From CAYXDO01 sp964463485 (GTDB lineage Bacteria > Myxococcota > Kuafuiibacteriia > Kuafuiibacteriales > Kuafuiibacteriaceae), in NCBI GenBank assembly GCA_964463485.1, contig CAYXDO010000006.1, forward strand, positions 71,513 through 135,512: a stretch of DNA of 64,000 nucleotides. Direction: 5' to 3'. The notes under the pieces were generated by a model. The model saw only the letters and a list, made by a program, of their open reading frames with translations, was not told the origin of the DNA and did no database searches. A program made the translations under genes and the position numbers. This document shows, piece by piece, positions 25,324-34,709 of the stretch (its first letter is position 1; the number at the start of each line of letters is the position of its first letter).

Positions 25324-27609
25324 CTACAGCAACCCTCCGCGCCGCCGAACCCACCACTCCGTCCCCAAAACCCCGAGCAACAAAGCATACGCGAGCCAGG
25401 TGTCCCAAATGGGCTCGCGGCGGGCTCGATCGACCTCTACCCGCCGATTCTCCTCCAACTCGATGTCGGGGAGCGCTTGGTCGACAGTGATGAACTCACC
25501 CCCCGACGCCTCGGACAGGGCCCGCAAGAGGTCGGGCCGCGGGAAGGGCGCCTCTCGCTCTACGTCCGCCGCTTCCACCACGATGGGTTCGTCCGCAAAA
25601 CCCAGCGACTCACCCGTCGCCGAGTGCGCCTCGGCACGAAGCACGTAACTTCCGGGTTCGACGTGATCGAACGAGAGCGGCGCGACTCCGTCCGAGCCCG
25701 TCACGACCCGCTGCTCGAGAGTGTCTCCACCCTCGACCGGGAGCAACCTCGCCATCACCTCGGCCGCAGCGAGGCCGTGGTAGTCAGGTCCCAGAACTTT
25801 GGCCTCCGCGACCACTGGATCTCCCAGCATGACGACGCCGCGCCGAGCTTCGATGCGAACTCGGGCGAGCTCGGGGTCGCGCACGAGCCAGCGCAACGCC
25901 GCGTTCCAGAACCGATCGTACTCACGCCCCGCGCGCCCTTCTCCCACCGCCAAGAACCGCCAAAACCACAGGCTGTCGGTGGTCACCGCCATCGTTCGCC
26001 CCTGCCCCACCTCGCGCGTCGCCACGACGGGTGGGTTACCTGGGAGGGATGGGTGCACGAGCAAGGCTCGCGCGTCGGGCGCGAGCCCCAAGGATGAGTT
26101 GAACCCTGCGAGCGGCGGCAGGCGCTCGTAGGCGGTGTCGGCAGGCTCACCGGGCTCTCCGATGAGTGAGATTGGGTGCCGGCGCCCTTCCAGCGTGAGT
26201 CGAGGCTTGAACTCGGCGGGATCATACTCAGCCGCGCCGCCGAGCGTCACTGGAAGCACCGACGAGAGCAACGTGGGCGCATAATACCCGTCCTCGAAGC
26301 TGTCAGTCCCGCCGATCATGAGAAAGCTCCCTCCTTGCATGACGTAGTCCCGGACGTTGCGCAGGTACTGGGCCATGCGATAGGGGCGATAGCTGAAGTT
26401 CTGGTAGATCACGATGTCGAACCCAGGGAGCTCCTCGGTGAAGAGCTCGTGAATCGGAAACGGGATCAGGGAGAGCTCCTCCTGAGGCGCCTTCTGCAGG
26501 TCGGTCGACGAGCGAAGAATGAAGAAGGAGATCAAGTCCACGTTCGGATTTCGTTTGAGCAGCTCCCGAAGAAATCGCTCGTCCCAAGAAGGCCGACCGG
26601 CGACTTGGAGCACGCGGATGCGATCGCGGATCACCTTGAGCACCAAGCTCTTCTCGTTGTTGGTGGGGACCGACTCGTTGGGTTGAATCGGGACCGAGAC
26701 GGCGAGAGCCTGCCGGCCGATACGGGTGGGTTTGAGCTCGAAAGTCACCCTGGCGCGCCCTTCCGGGTCGAACGCCGCTTCTTTGGTGGCCACGACGGCA
26801 GCGTCGCGCTTGAGCGTCACCGGGACGGAGCTCAGGTCGAGCCCGTGGCGCTCGACCTCGACGTCGATCTTCACCGGATTATGGACGAAAGCGAAGTCGT
26901 CGCTCAGCACTCGTCGAATCGCGAGGTCGGGCGCGGCGTCCTTGGCGTCGAAGCCCACGGTGTAGATGGGAGCTCCGACCTCGGTCGCCAACGACCGAGC
27001 ACGCTCGACGTCGAGCCCGGTCGTATCGGCGCCGTCCGAGTACAAGATCACTGCGCCGAGGTCGCGCCCGGAGCTCGGTCCGGAAATGTCGATGAGTGGC
27101 TTCGAAAGGTCCGTTCCGTTTTCGTGGGCGGAAAGGGTTTTGGGGATACTCTCGATCGGAGTCATCCGCTCTCCAAAGAGCATCACCTCGAGCACCCCTT
27201 CGCTCGCGAGCTTTTGGAGCTCTTCATTGTGCCGCGCGGCATGGGAGAGCGCGGCTTCGGCGCGCGTACCCTCGGGCGTCGCCAAGCTCATCGATCTGGA
27301 GTCGTCGAACAACACGACGATCCGCGAGCGGATCTTGGAGACCGCACGGAGCTCGATTTCAGGAAGAGTCACGAGGCCGAAGACGAGGAGCGCGGCGATG
27401 GCTCGCAGGGTGAGTACGGCCGCCCGCCGCTGGGGTCGTAACCTCGTCAAACCGCGGGCGCTGATCCAAAGCGAAACGACGAGCAAGCCGGCGATGCAAA
27501 GCAGCGCGGTCTCGGAGAGGGAGGTACCGGTGACGAAGCGCCAGTCGTTGAACGCCTCAGGCCCCGCGTCCGGAGCGAGAAGCCTGGCGATGAGTCGCTG
27601 GAAGTCCAA
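25324..27609 (-). CDS. Membrane-anchored VWA and glutamine-amidotransferase-like protein (BatA-type)
   Basis: A 761-residue protein with two N-terminal membrane helices (ETALLCIAGLLVVSLWISA and VLTLRAIAALLVFGLVTL) and one at the C-terminus (TWLAYALLLGVLG). Between them lies a VWA-like domain with MIDAS VLFDDSRSMS and AVILYSDGADTTG. Ig-like repeats follow, then a GATase1-like fold (FDIVIYQNFSYRPY, GGSFLMIGGTDSF). This layout occurs in BatA-like proteins next to DUF4159 and MoxR/DUF58 genes. It is 13 bp below a DUF4159 gene and shares its operon. A chaperone-like or envelope assembly role is inference. Confidence 0.7.
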   Translation of the reverse strand: MDFQRLIARLLAPDAGPEAFNDWRFVTGTSLSETALLCIAGLLVVSLWISARGLTRLRPQRRAAVLTLRAIAALLVFGLVTLPEIELRAVSKIRSRIVVLFDDSRSMSLATPEGTRAEAALSHAARHNEELQKLASEGVLEVMLFGERMTPIESIPKTLSAHENGTDLSKPLIDISGPSSGRDLGAVILYSDGADTTGLDVERARSLATEVGAPIYTVGFDAKDAAPDLAIRRVLSDDFAFVHNPVKIDVEVERHGLDLSSVPVTLKRDAAVVATKEAAFDPEGRARVTFELKPTRIGRQALAVSVPIQPNESVPTNNEKSLVLKVIRDRIRVLQVAGRPSWDERFLRELLKRNPNVDLISFFILRSSTDLQKAPQEELSLIPFPIHELFTEELPGFDIVIYQNFSYRPYRMAQYLRNVRDYVMQGGSFLMIGGTDSFEDGYYAPTLLSSVLPVTLGGAAEYDPAEFKPRLTLEGRRHPISLIGEPGEPADTAYERLPPLAGFNSSLGLAPDARALLVHPSLPGNPPVVATREVGQGRTMAVTTDSLWFWRFLAVGEGRAGREYDRFWNAALRWLVRDPELARVRIEARRGVVMLGDPVVAEAKVLGPDYHGLAAAEVMARLLPVEGGDTLEQRVVTGSDGVAPLSFDHVEPGSYVLRAEAHSATGESLGFADEPIVVEAADVEREAPFPRPDLLRALSEASGGEFITVDQALPDIELEENRRVEVDRARREPIWDTWLAYALLLGVLGTEWWVRRRGGLL

Positions 27610-27622
27610 GTCGGAGCTCGAG

Positions 27623-28387
27623 TCAGCGTCGCCGCTTGAGGATGAATGGGGCGTGCACGAGATCCTCTTTGTAGTCGAGACACAACGCGTACATGAGGAC
27701 GTTCACTCCGAGGCGAAAGGCCATCTCTCGCTGGCGCTCTCCGCCGGGAGTCACCGGGAACTCCCAGCGGCCAAAGGCATCTCGGGCCCAAGCTCCGCCG
27801 AGGTCATTCATGGAGTAAAGCACGGTCAATCGCTTCTCGATCGTGACGCCTTCGAGGTACGGTGCCCGCAGAACTCTCCCTGCCTGACTGTCGACGAGGT
27901 AGAAGGTCTTGTAGACGACGTGGTCGTTCGAGAGTCTCTCGAGCTCGTGACCCGGCAGGAGCCTCTCGAGCTCGCGGCGAACCGAGCCATCGAACGCGCC
28001 GCCTGGGTCGGCGTCGGCGTCGTCGATGAGGAGCGTGCCCCCGTAGACGAGGTACCGGCGAAGCCAGCGGATGGCGTCCGTCGAGAGCTCGGGAAAGGCG
28101 CCGCTGCCCGAGAGATAGAGAAACGGGGTGCGAAACAATCGCGGCTCGGTGGCCTCGACCTCGAGCACCTCGAGGCTCGCTTCGATGCTCGTGCGCTGCC
28201 CGGCCTCCCAAAGGAGCCTCTTCATCGCCTCAGGACGAGGGTTCTGGATGCCCGGGACTTTGAGTTGGGCCACTGCGAGGTCGGACGGGCTCTTGGCAGC
28301 GAGCAGTAGGGGTGCGCCAAGGAGCAATCGCCGGGAGATGCGAATTCGCGAATCGTCGCTGAGCTCGCTCGGAGAACGCTTGGCCAC
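27623..28387 (-). CDS. DUF4159 protein with twin-arginine-like signal
   Basis: A 254-residue exported protein from GTG 28387. The N-terminus contains RISRRLLLGAPLLLAA, a Tat-like signal. The core shows FRTPFLYLSGSGAFPELST and YLVYGGTLLIDDADADPGG, the signature of DUF4159 (a GATase1-like fold). Near the C-terminus is LGVNVLMYALCLDYKEDL, also typical. I chose the GTG because the frame further upstream overlaps the previous gene by 73 bp, while GTG 28387 sits 8 nt after that gene's stop. Function is unknown; the family usually neighbours VWA and MoxR genes, and here the VWA gene follows directly. Confidence 0.75.
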   Translation of the reverse strand: MAKRSPSELSDDSRIRISRRLLLGAPLLLAAKSPSDLAVAQLKVPGIQNPRPEAMKRLLWEAGQRTSIEASLEVLEVEATEPRLFRTPFLYLSGSGAFPELSTDAIRWLRRYLVYGGTLLIDDADADPGGAFDGSVRRELERLLPGHELERLSNDHVVYKTFYLVDSQAGRVLRAPYLEGVTIEKRLTVLYSMNDLGGAWARDAFGRWEFPVTPGGERQREMAFRLGVNVLMYALCLDYKEDLVHAPFILKRRR

Positions 28388-28395
28388 GATCCGAG

Positions 28396-29754
28396 TCAGC
28401 TCGACGGCGCGAGCACGAGCGGGAAGGCCACGAAGACCGACCCACCCTCGGGTTTGGGAAACGTCCATCGCTTCGCGCGTTCGATCACACAGTCTTTCAC
28501 GGCTCGGCTGCCTAGAGTGTCCTCGTTGAATGCGACATTCGAGACTCGGCCCGTCTCGAGGATCTCGAAGGCCAACACGATCTTGCCGCTGAGTTTGGGG
28601 AAGCGCTTCAGCTCGCGGTCGTAACAGTCTTTGAGCGCCTTCACCTTGGTCTTCATCTCTTTTTCGATGACGTCGGTGGACAAGTCTCCGTCGACCTCCG
28701 GCGTGCCGCGCTCGATCGTGCCACTGACGGCAGTCTCGGTCTTGGAACCGGATGAAACAGAGCCTCCGCCTTCGGTCCCTAGATCACCGATGCCAGCAGA
28801 CTCACCCGCGCCGCCGCCGCGTGTCCCTTTCTCTCCAGCTCCGCCGGCGAGATCGACACCTTGAATGCCTGAGAAAGCTTCCGAGAGTTGCCCCTCACCA
28901 AAGCCACCGTCCGAGAACACGTCGGCGAGCGCCCCACCGGCGCCCTTTTTGCCGATCACGCCGAGCAAGCCTTTGCCGGCGACTGCGCCCTTGATGGCTT
29001 CCTTACGCGCTCGCGCCGCCGCCTCGGCGTCGGCCGGACCCTTCGACTCACCATCACCTTTGGTTTTCTTGGGGGCAGCTTTGGCGACCTTCGGTTTCTC
29101 CTTTTCCTTGTTGTCACCCTCGTCGGCACCCTTGTCCTCGGTGGGGACCTCCGGGACGCGATCCGGCATGATGATTTTCTGAAATTGCTCGGCGATCTCG
29201 GCGATCGTCGAAGGTTCCACGTAGGGCTGACTCATCGCGTAGGAAGCCATCGACACCATGGAGATGGCGACGCCGACGAGGATCGACGCGAACTGAATGT
29301 CGACCTGGGAGAGGATCGTGCCCTTGATCTCCGGCGGGAGCTCTCCGGGGCCGAGCTCTCGAGGGACTTCGACGAACTGGAAGAGGATTTGAATGCCGCT
29401 CGTGTAGATCTTTCCTCGGGCGTCTTCCGGGATCGCGATGATGTGCTCGTTTCCCTTTTTGGTGCCTCGCTGCCGCAGCAGGTTGAAGTCACGGACCTCT
29501 TCGGCGTAGCCGAATTGGATGGTCCCGGTCATGTCGGGGGTGACGTGGAGTTGGTACGCCGTGCCGGTGTGCTCGAAGACGTCGAGACTCTTTGGAAAGT
29601 CCTGCGCAGACACGCGAAAGGTGGCTTTGTCGGAGGTCCCGAAGGAGACACTCTCTTTGTGACGGAGCTTCCGTTCTTCGACCATCTTGCCGCCGACGAC
29701 GACACCGACGCGAAGAACTTTGATCTCCTCAGGCTGTGGCTTTTTCTGACTCAT
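28396..29754 (-). CDS. AgmX/PglI C-terminal (TonB-like) protein, GltG/GltJ-related
   Basis: A 452-residue inner-membrane protein. Residues 1-150 form a beta-rich cytoplasmic domain that resembles an FHA-like fold. A single membrane helix follows (FASILVGVAISMVSMASYAM, about 170-190). A long Lys/Glu- and Gly-rich periplasmic linker comes next (GLLGVIGKKGAGGALADVF). The C-terminal TonB-like AgmX/PglI domain contains LKDCYDRELKRFPKLSGKI and ETGRVSNVAF, ending in WTFPKPEGG. In Myxococcus the GltG and GltJ gliding proteins have this architecture and span the periplasm. Surrounding TPR genes support a Glt-like trans-envelope complex. Confidence 0.8.
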   Translation of the reverse strand: MSQKKPQPEEIKVLRVGVVVGGKMVEERKLRHKESVSFGTSDKATFRVSAQDFPKSLDVFEHTGTAYQLHVTPDMTGTIQFGYAEEVRDFNLLRQRGTKKGNEHIIAIPEDARGKIYTSGIQILFQFVEVPRELGPGELPPEIKGTILSQVDIQFASILVGVAISMVSMASYAMSQPYVEPSTIAEIAEQFQKIIMPDRVPEVPTEDKGADEGDNKEKEKPKVAKAAPKKTKGDGESKGPADAEAAARARKEAIKGAVAGKGLLGVIGKKGAGGALADVFSDGGFGEGQLSEAFSGIQGVDLAGGAGEKGTRGGGAGESAGIGDLGTEGGGSVSSGSKTETAVSGTIERGTPEVDGDLSTDVIEKEMKTKVKALKDCYDRELKRFPKLSGKIVLAFEILETGRVSNVAFNEDTLGSRAVKDCVIERAKRWTFPKPEGGSVFVAFPLVLAPSS

Positions 29755-29842
29755 CGTTACGTCCTAGCCCGGCGCGCGCGCTCGTAGGCCCTATCATGAA
29801 GCGTCGTTGCAAGACGCGCCATTCCCTTGACTTCGGCGAGCC

Positions 29843-30109
29843 TCAGAAAGGCTCCTCGTCGACGGATTTCAAGATCTTGGGAACGAAGCTGTTCTTGAGC
29901 TCGAGGCCTTCGAGGTTCAGAGACGAACGCTGGAGGATGTAAAAGGCCTGGGGTTTTTGGATGGTGCCTTCGATGACGGTGGTGCCGAGTCGAATCACCT
30001 TGCGGCCCCGAGGCACACTGCGCGCGGGCTTGCCGGCCTCCTGAGCCTCAGCGGGGATCGCGAGGGCGAGGCCGAGCAGCGCTGCGGTGACGACGGTTCT
30101 TGGACTCAC
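29843..30109 (-). CDS. Small exported protein of the TPR/AgmX operon
   Basis: An 88-residue protein from GTG 30109 with a signal peptide (VVTAALLGLALAIPAEAQ). The mature part is about 65 residues with VIRLGTTVIEGTIQKPQAFY and LNLEGLELKNSFVPKIL. It overlaps the stop of the upstream TPR gene by four bases and is followed by the AgmX-type gene after 88 bp. I do not recognise the family. Its position between GltE-like and GltG-like genes suggests a periplasmic accessory part of the complex. Confidence 0.7.
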   Translation of the reverse strand: MSPRTVVTAALLGLALAIPAEAQEAGKPARSVPRGRKVIRLGTTVIEGTIQKPQAFYILQRSSLNLEGLELKNSFVPKILKSVDEEPF

Positions 30110-31311
30110 TTGTTGCCTCCTGGCTCGGGAGCGGCGGCGTCGGACTTGGGAGCTCCGGGCTCCCCGGGCTTGGGCGCGGCTTGTCGTTGCTTTCGTCGCT
30201 CTTCGGCGCGAATGCGGCGCTCCTCGTTGGCTTTCGTCTTCTCGGCGTCCGCCATGTAGACCTTGGCCTGCTCGATCTCGGCCGCGGAGGGCCCACGCGC
30301 CTGGGTGAATCGCGTCAGAAACTCTTTGGCGACGTCGTAGCGGCCGAGCCGGTCGATGTTCGGCAGCAGGTTGTCGAGGTGAAGGATCCCGAGGTTGAAG
30401 AGGCTGTTGGGGTTGTCGGGATCGAGCTCGAGCGCCTTCTTGTAGGCCTGCTCGGCCTCCGCGTAGCGCTTGGCGCCTTTGTAGGCGTTGCCGAGGTTCA
30501 GGTACGCCTTTCCGAAGGTCGGATAGAGCGCGATGGCTTGGGTGAGCACGCCGACCGCGCCCTCGTAGTCGCGCGCTTCGTTGTACAGCGCCCCTAGGTT
30601 GTTGAGCGCCTCCGGGAGGTCTCCACGCAGCTCGGTGGCTTTCTTGAACGCCTCTGCCGCGGCCGTCTTGTCGTCGACCGCGAGCTTCACGAACCCGAGG
30701 TTGATCCAGACCTTGGCCTCGTTCGGATCGATGTCACGGGCCCGAGTCAGCACGCTCTCGGCGAGCTCGAGCTGGCCTCGACGGAAGAACACGGTGGCGA
30801 GGTTCACGAGCGCACCGACGTTACGCTCGTCGGCCTTCAGGATCTTCTTCGCTTCGTCCTCGGCTTCCTTCACCTTGTCCTGAGCGAGCCACACGGCGAT
30901 CAGGCGATTTCTGAGGCCGAGGTCGGCCGGAAACGAGCGGATCGCGTCGAGCAAGACCTTCTCGGCCTTCGGGATCTGCTTCTGGCGCAGCGCGAGGTTC
31001 GCGAGGTTCTCGATGGCCGCATAGTTGTCCGGCTTGCTGCTGACAGCCTTGTGATAGGCCGCTTCGGCTTCCGCATAACGCGCGCGCCGCTCGAGGATCA
31101 CGCCCTGGTTGTAGTGAGCCGCGGAGAGCTTGTCGTCTTCGTCGGCGGACTCCTTGAACGAAGACAGCGCCGCGTCCGGATTTGCAGGAGCCTGCCGAAT
31201 GCCTTGAGCCAGTAGCGCTCGGGCCTTGCCTGGGTCCGCATGGAGCGGCGCCGCCAAGAGCACGACGCCGCTGAACAAGAGCGGTCGGAGCTGCAAGAGG
31301 AAGCACCTCAC
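30106..31311 (-). CDS. Periplasmic TPR protein, GltE/AglT-like
   Basis: A 401-residue protein from GTG 31311 (overlap with the upstream stop, GTGA). A signal peptide (LLFSGVVLLAAPLHA) is followed by about eight TPR units. Examples are SAAHYNQGVILERRARYAEA, AKVWINLGFVKLAVDDKTAA and GKAYLNLGNAYKGAKRYAEA. The C-terminus is a Lys/Arg- then Pro/Ala-rich tail. There is no lipobox cysteine. TPR domains scaffold protein complexes; in the Glt machinery such a protein sits in the periplasm or at the outer membrane. The name is by analogy of architecture and context. Confidence 0.8.
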   Translation of the reverse strand: MRCFLLQLRPLLFSGVVLLAAPLHADPGKARALLAQGIRQAPANPDAALSSFKESADEDDKLSAAHYNQGVILERRARYAEAEAAYHKAVSSKPDNYAAIENLANLALRQKQIPKAEKVLLDAIRSFPADLGLRNRLIAVWLAQDKVKEAEDEAKKILKADERNVGALVNLATVFFRRGQLELAESVLTRARDIDPNEAKVWINLGFVKLAVDDKTAAAEAFKKATELRGDLPEALNNLGALYNEARDYEGAVGVLTQAIALYPTFGKAYLNLGNAYKGAKRYAEAEQAYKKALELDPDNPNSLFNLGILHLDNLLPNIDRLGRYDVAKEFLTRFTQARGPSAAEIEQAKVYMADAEKTKANEERRIRAEERRKQRQAAPKPGEPGAPKSDAAAPEPGGNK

Positions 31312-34300
31312 TTCTGACCTCCCGTCTTGATCTCGACGCGCTCATCCTCTTTGGGAGGCGCCGGGGGGGGCGGCTCCTTGCCTCGAACCACACCGCTCAG
31401 GTCGTCGAGTCCGTGGCCGGTGATGGCGAAGGTCTGAAGCGCAGGCTTGCCAGCCTTCTGCACGGGGAACTCTTCGGGAGCGTACCGATTCAGGCCCTCG
31501 AGGATCTTCTGCGTCCACTGGTTCGTCACCTTCGACTTGATCGCTTCGTCGTTGGCCGCGCGATAGGCCGTCTCGGCCTTCTTCTCGAGGACCTCGGCCT
31601 GCTGAACGAGCTGCGATTTGTACTCCTCGATGGCCTCGTCACGAATGTCTGCTTTGAGCTTCTTCAGCTCGGGCGGGATCTCGGCGTTGTACATCGCGAA
31701 CGCGAACCGCTCGTACGTGTGGCCCATGCGATAGAGAGCCGCGAGCGTGGTGTCGGCGCGCTTGTATTGGAAGACCTCGCGATACGCGGTCTCCGTGTCG
31801 CGCTGAAGGGTCGCCTTCTTCTTGAACGCGCCCTCTTGTTGCTTGCTCGATCCTTTGATCTGGACGGCGTCGTAGATCCTGAACTTGTCTTCGGCGAGCT
31901 CGAGCGCGCACTTGGCCGCGTCGGCGGACGCCCTATCTTCCGGCTTCATCGCTCGTCGAGCGAACTCCTTCACGCAGAGATCGAAGGCGTCGTTCGCTTG
32001 TTTGCTCTTGTTCTGAGCGAGATAGGCCTGCCCCATCTTGAGCTGCGCTTCGATCACTCGCTCGGACTGCTTGGCGTCCTTCTTGTATTTGCCGATGAAA
32101 GCTTGAAGCGTGGAGATCATGTCGTTCCAGGCCTTCATCTTCTCGTAGACCAGCGCGGACCGATAGAAGACCTCTCCGGCGTCCTCGCGGTCGGGGAAGG
32201 TGCGGGCGTACTTCTTGAACGACGCGGCCGCGTCGACGTACTGCTGCATGTTCTCGTAGGTGACGGAGAGGTTGTACATCGCGTCCGCGCGGAACTTGCT
32301 GCTCTGGTAGCGGTCGACGAGCTTGTTGTAGGCGGCGATCGCGTTCTGGAAGTCGAAGCCCTTCTCGTAGTTCACGCCGACACGAAAGAGCGCTCGGTCG
32401 GCGAGGTCGGACTTAGGATAGCTGTCGAAGATCCGCTGGTAGATCTTCGAAGCCGTCTCGAAGCGTCGGACCTTTTCGTAGTCGATGGCGGCGTTGAAGA
32501 GCGCTTTGTCTGCGAACTCGTGGCTCGGGTTTCGATCGACGAGCTCGACGTATTTGTTGGCCGCGTCTTCGTACTTGCCTTCCTGGTCGAGCGACTCGGC
32601 GATGCGGAAGATCGAGCCGATCAGAAACTTCTCGATGCCTGCGAGGAAGCCGGTTCGTTCGGCCTTCTCTTTGGCGTCCTTGACGTCGGTCTTCTTGAAG
32701 ATCTCCATCAGTCGCTGGGCCCAGAGCTGGACGCTCATGTAGTCCTTCTGAGCCAAGAAGCTGTCGATCATCAGGTTGGCGCTGTAGCGCGCGACCTCGG
32801 ACTCCGGCCACATCTCGAGAATTTTTTCGAAGCGCTTGCGAGCTTCCTCGAGGCGGTCGTGGCGGTAAAAGAGCTCTGCGGTTCGGTAGGAGATCGCGGG
32901 CGCACGATCGCTCTTCGGCAAAAGCTCCACGAAGCGATCGGACGCGCTGACGAGCAAGGTCCGAATGGGAGCGATCTCCTTTGGTTCGACCTTGTCGCGT
33001 TCGCCGGTCTTGACCTCGTAGTCAGGCAGCTGTTTGGCTCCGACGAGGCGCTCGATCTCTTTTTCGAGCGAGATCACGGCGGAGAGCGCGGACGCCTCGA
33101 TGTGTTTTCCGTCGGCGCCCATGTCGCGGACCTTGGCGTACTGCGACGCGGCTCCGATGAAGTCGTCGGAGTAATACAGGCACTCCGCGAGGTAGAAGCT
33201 GAAGTCGTAGGTATGCTGTGACCCCGGGAAGCGCGTGAGGTAGTCGCGGTAGTTGGCCGAAGCGCGTTTGTAAGACGCCGCGGCGTCTTGCATACGATTG
33301 GCCTTCTTGAAGACCTGCGCTTGGTTGTGGTTGAAGAGCGCGGCTTTGTAGAGCGCCTTTTCTGCGAGCTCACGCGCTTGAGCTATCGCCTCGGAGTTGT
33401 CTTTGTTGGCGATGAACCAAGGAGTGCCGTCCCAGTAGTCGGAGACCAACTTCTCGCGCGCCCGAGTCGCTCCTTCGAAGTCACGTTGGCGCTCGTACGC
33501 GGTGACGATGGTGGACTGAATCTCGGGGTTCTGGGGGTGGTTCGGGAACTTCTGGAGCGCCAGGCCGAGGACCTCGATGGCCTTCGGAAAGTCGGTTTGG
33601 TCGAACAGAATTTCGCCGTACCGCTTCCACATTTCAGCCGCGTACGGCTTGTCCTTGAGCTTGCCGAGCACGGCGTCGGCTTTGTTCACGCCGCCCCACT
33701 TCTCGTCCGAGAGTGAGAAGGCGATGTACTGGATCGCTTCGGCCCGAAGCTCCGAGCCGCTCTTTCCGGTTTTGGCCTTCTGCTCGTCGGCGAACTCGAC
33801 GAGCCGAATGAAGCTCGCGACCGCATCGTCGAAGTGGTCGAGGCGATAGTCGGTCCACGCGAGCTTGTAGAGCGCCTTGTCGTAGTAAGGGCTGTCTTTG
33901 AACTCGAGGACGTGCCGGTACGCGTCAGCGGCCTGCTCGAGGCTGGTGGCACGATTCTCGTCGAAGTAAATCTCGCCGATCCGGGTCCAGACCTCGGCGA
34001 GGAACCGACTCTTGGTGTAGGTCTCGACGAGCTGCCGATACAACACGAGCGCGCCCTGGATGTCGTCCTGCTCTTCGTTCGAGTACCCGAGCAGGTAGAG
34101 CGCGGCGTCCGCATTTTCGTATTTGGGAAAGCGCTTGAGGAGGTCCTTGTAGAGGCCGATCGTGCGCTCGTAGGCGGGCTTGGGCGCCGCCGGCTCGGTC
34201 TTGCCAGGCCCGGGCTCGAACTTTCGGATCGCGAGGTCGTAGTCGCGTGTCGCGAGCAGATATTCGTCACTCGAGGTCTCGAACAAGAGCTCGGCGAGCC

Positions 34301-34709
34301 GAAACATCGCGTCGGGTGTGTAACTCGCGTCGTTGGGATACTTGTGCAAGAAGGTCTCGAAGCGCTCGACGGCCTCCTTGCGCATCACACGTTCCTCGTC
34401 TTCGAGGGACGAAAGCGGAGCCTGGTATTGAGACTCGATGCGCGCCCGCTCCTGCGCAAAACGAAGCTCCGTGAGCTCCTTGGAGTCTTCTCGGTAGGAT
34501 CGCGACGAGACCGCGAAGCTCTCGACGTCACGCCGATGCAGCTCCGCGGCGTCGTTCTTGTCGACATCCTCCGCCGTGGGAGGGGCCGGAGGTTGGATCT
34601 CACGCGGATCCACGTCGCTGGTGGTCGACGTCTTGGTGGCCCCCAACGCGTTGGAAGCGAGGAAAATGCCGGCCACCGAGCTCGCTAGCTTGATCTTCAA
34701 GGTGCTCAC
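31308..34709 (-). CDS. Large periplasmic TPR protein
   Basis: A 1133-residue protein from GTG 34709, overlapping the upstream stop (GTGA). The signal peptide is LASSVAGIFLASNALGA. The rest is dominated by TPR-like helical hairpins, many with DAMYNLSVTYENMQQYVDAA-type spacing. Examples are YENADAALYLLGYSNEEQD, AEVWTRIGEIYFDENRA and DRALFRVGVNYEKGFDFQNA. It ends with a Pro/Glu-rich basic tail. The size and composition resemble the giant TPR gliding proteins (GltD/AgmU or GltI/AgmK) and also YbgF/BamD-like repeat proteins. It probably forms the scaffold of the envelope complex. Confidence 0.8.
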   Translation of the reverse strand: MSTLKIKLASSVAGIFLASNALGATKTSTTSDVDPREIQPPAPPTAEDVDKNDAAELHRRDVESFAVSSRSYREDSKELTELRFAQERARIESQYQAPLSSLEDEERVMRKEAVERFETFLHKYPNDASYTPDAMFRLAELLFETSSDEYLLATRDYDLAIRKFEPGPGKTEPAAPKPAYERTIGLYKDLLKRFPKYENADAALYLLGYSNEEQDDIQGALVLYRQLVETYTKSRFLAEVWTRIGEIYFDENRATSLEQAADAYRHVLEFKDSPYYDKALYKLAWTDYRLDHFDDAVASFIRLVEFADEQKAKTGKSGSELRAEAIQYIAFSLSDEKWGGVNKADAVLGKLKDKPYAAEMWKRYGEILFDQTDFPKAIEVLGLALQKFPNHPQNPEIQSTIVTAYERQRDFEGATRAREKLVSDYWDGTPWFIANKDNSEAIAQARELAEKALYKAALFNHNQAQVFKKANRMQDAAASYKRASANYRDYLTRFPGSQHTYDFSFYLAECLYYSDDFIGAASQYAKVRDMGADGKHIEASALSAVISLEKEIERLVGAKQLPDYEVKTGERDKVEPKEIAPIRTLLVSASDRFVELLPKSDRAPAISYRTAELFYRHDRLEEARKRFEKILEMWPESEVARYSANLMIDSFLAQKDYMSVQLWAQRLMEIFKKTDVKDAKEKAERTGFLAGIEKFLIGSIFRIAESLDQEGKYEDAANKYVELVDRNPSHEFADKALFNAAIDYEKVRRFETASKIYQRIFDSYPKSDLADRALFRVGVNYEKGFDFQNAIAAYNKLVDRYQSSKFRADAMYNLSVTYENMQQYVDAAASFKKYARTFPDREDAGEVFYRSALVYEKMKAWNDMISTLQAFIGKYKKDAKQSERVIEAQLKMGQAYLAQNKSKQANDAFDLCVKEFARRAMKPEDRASADAAKCALELAEDKFRIYDAVQIKGSSKQQEGAFKKKATLQRDTETAYREVFQYKRADTTLAALYRMGHTYERFAFAMYNAEIPPELKKLKADIRDEAIEEYKSQLVQQAEVLEKKAETAYRAANDEAIKSKVTNQWTQKILEGLNRYAPEEFPVQKAGKPALQTFAITGHGLDDLSGVVRGKEPPPPAPPKEDERVEIKTGGQK

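Noticed and set aside
31413..33221. A 602-codon plus-strand frame opposite the large TPR gene
   Set aside because: Low-complexity Leu/Val/Asp-rich translation typical of an antisense frame; the TPR frame has signal peptide and repeats.
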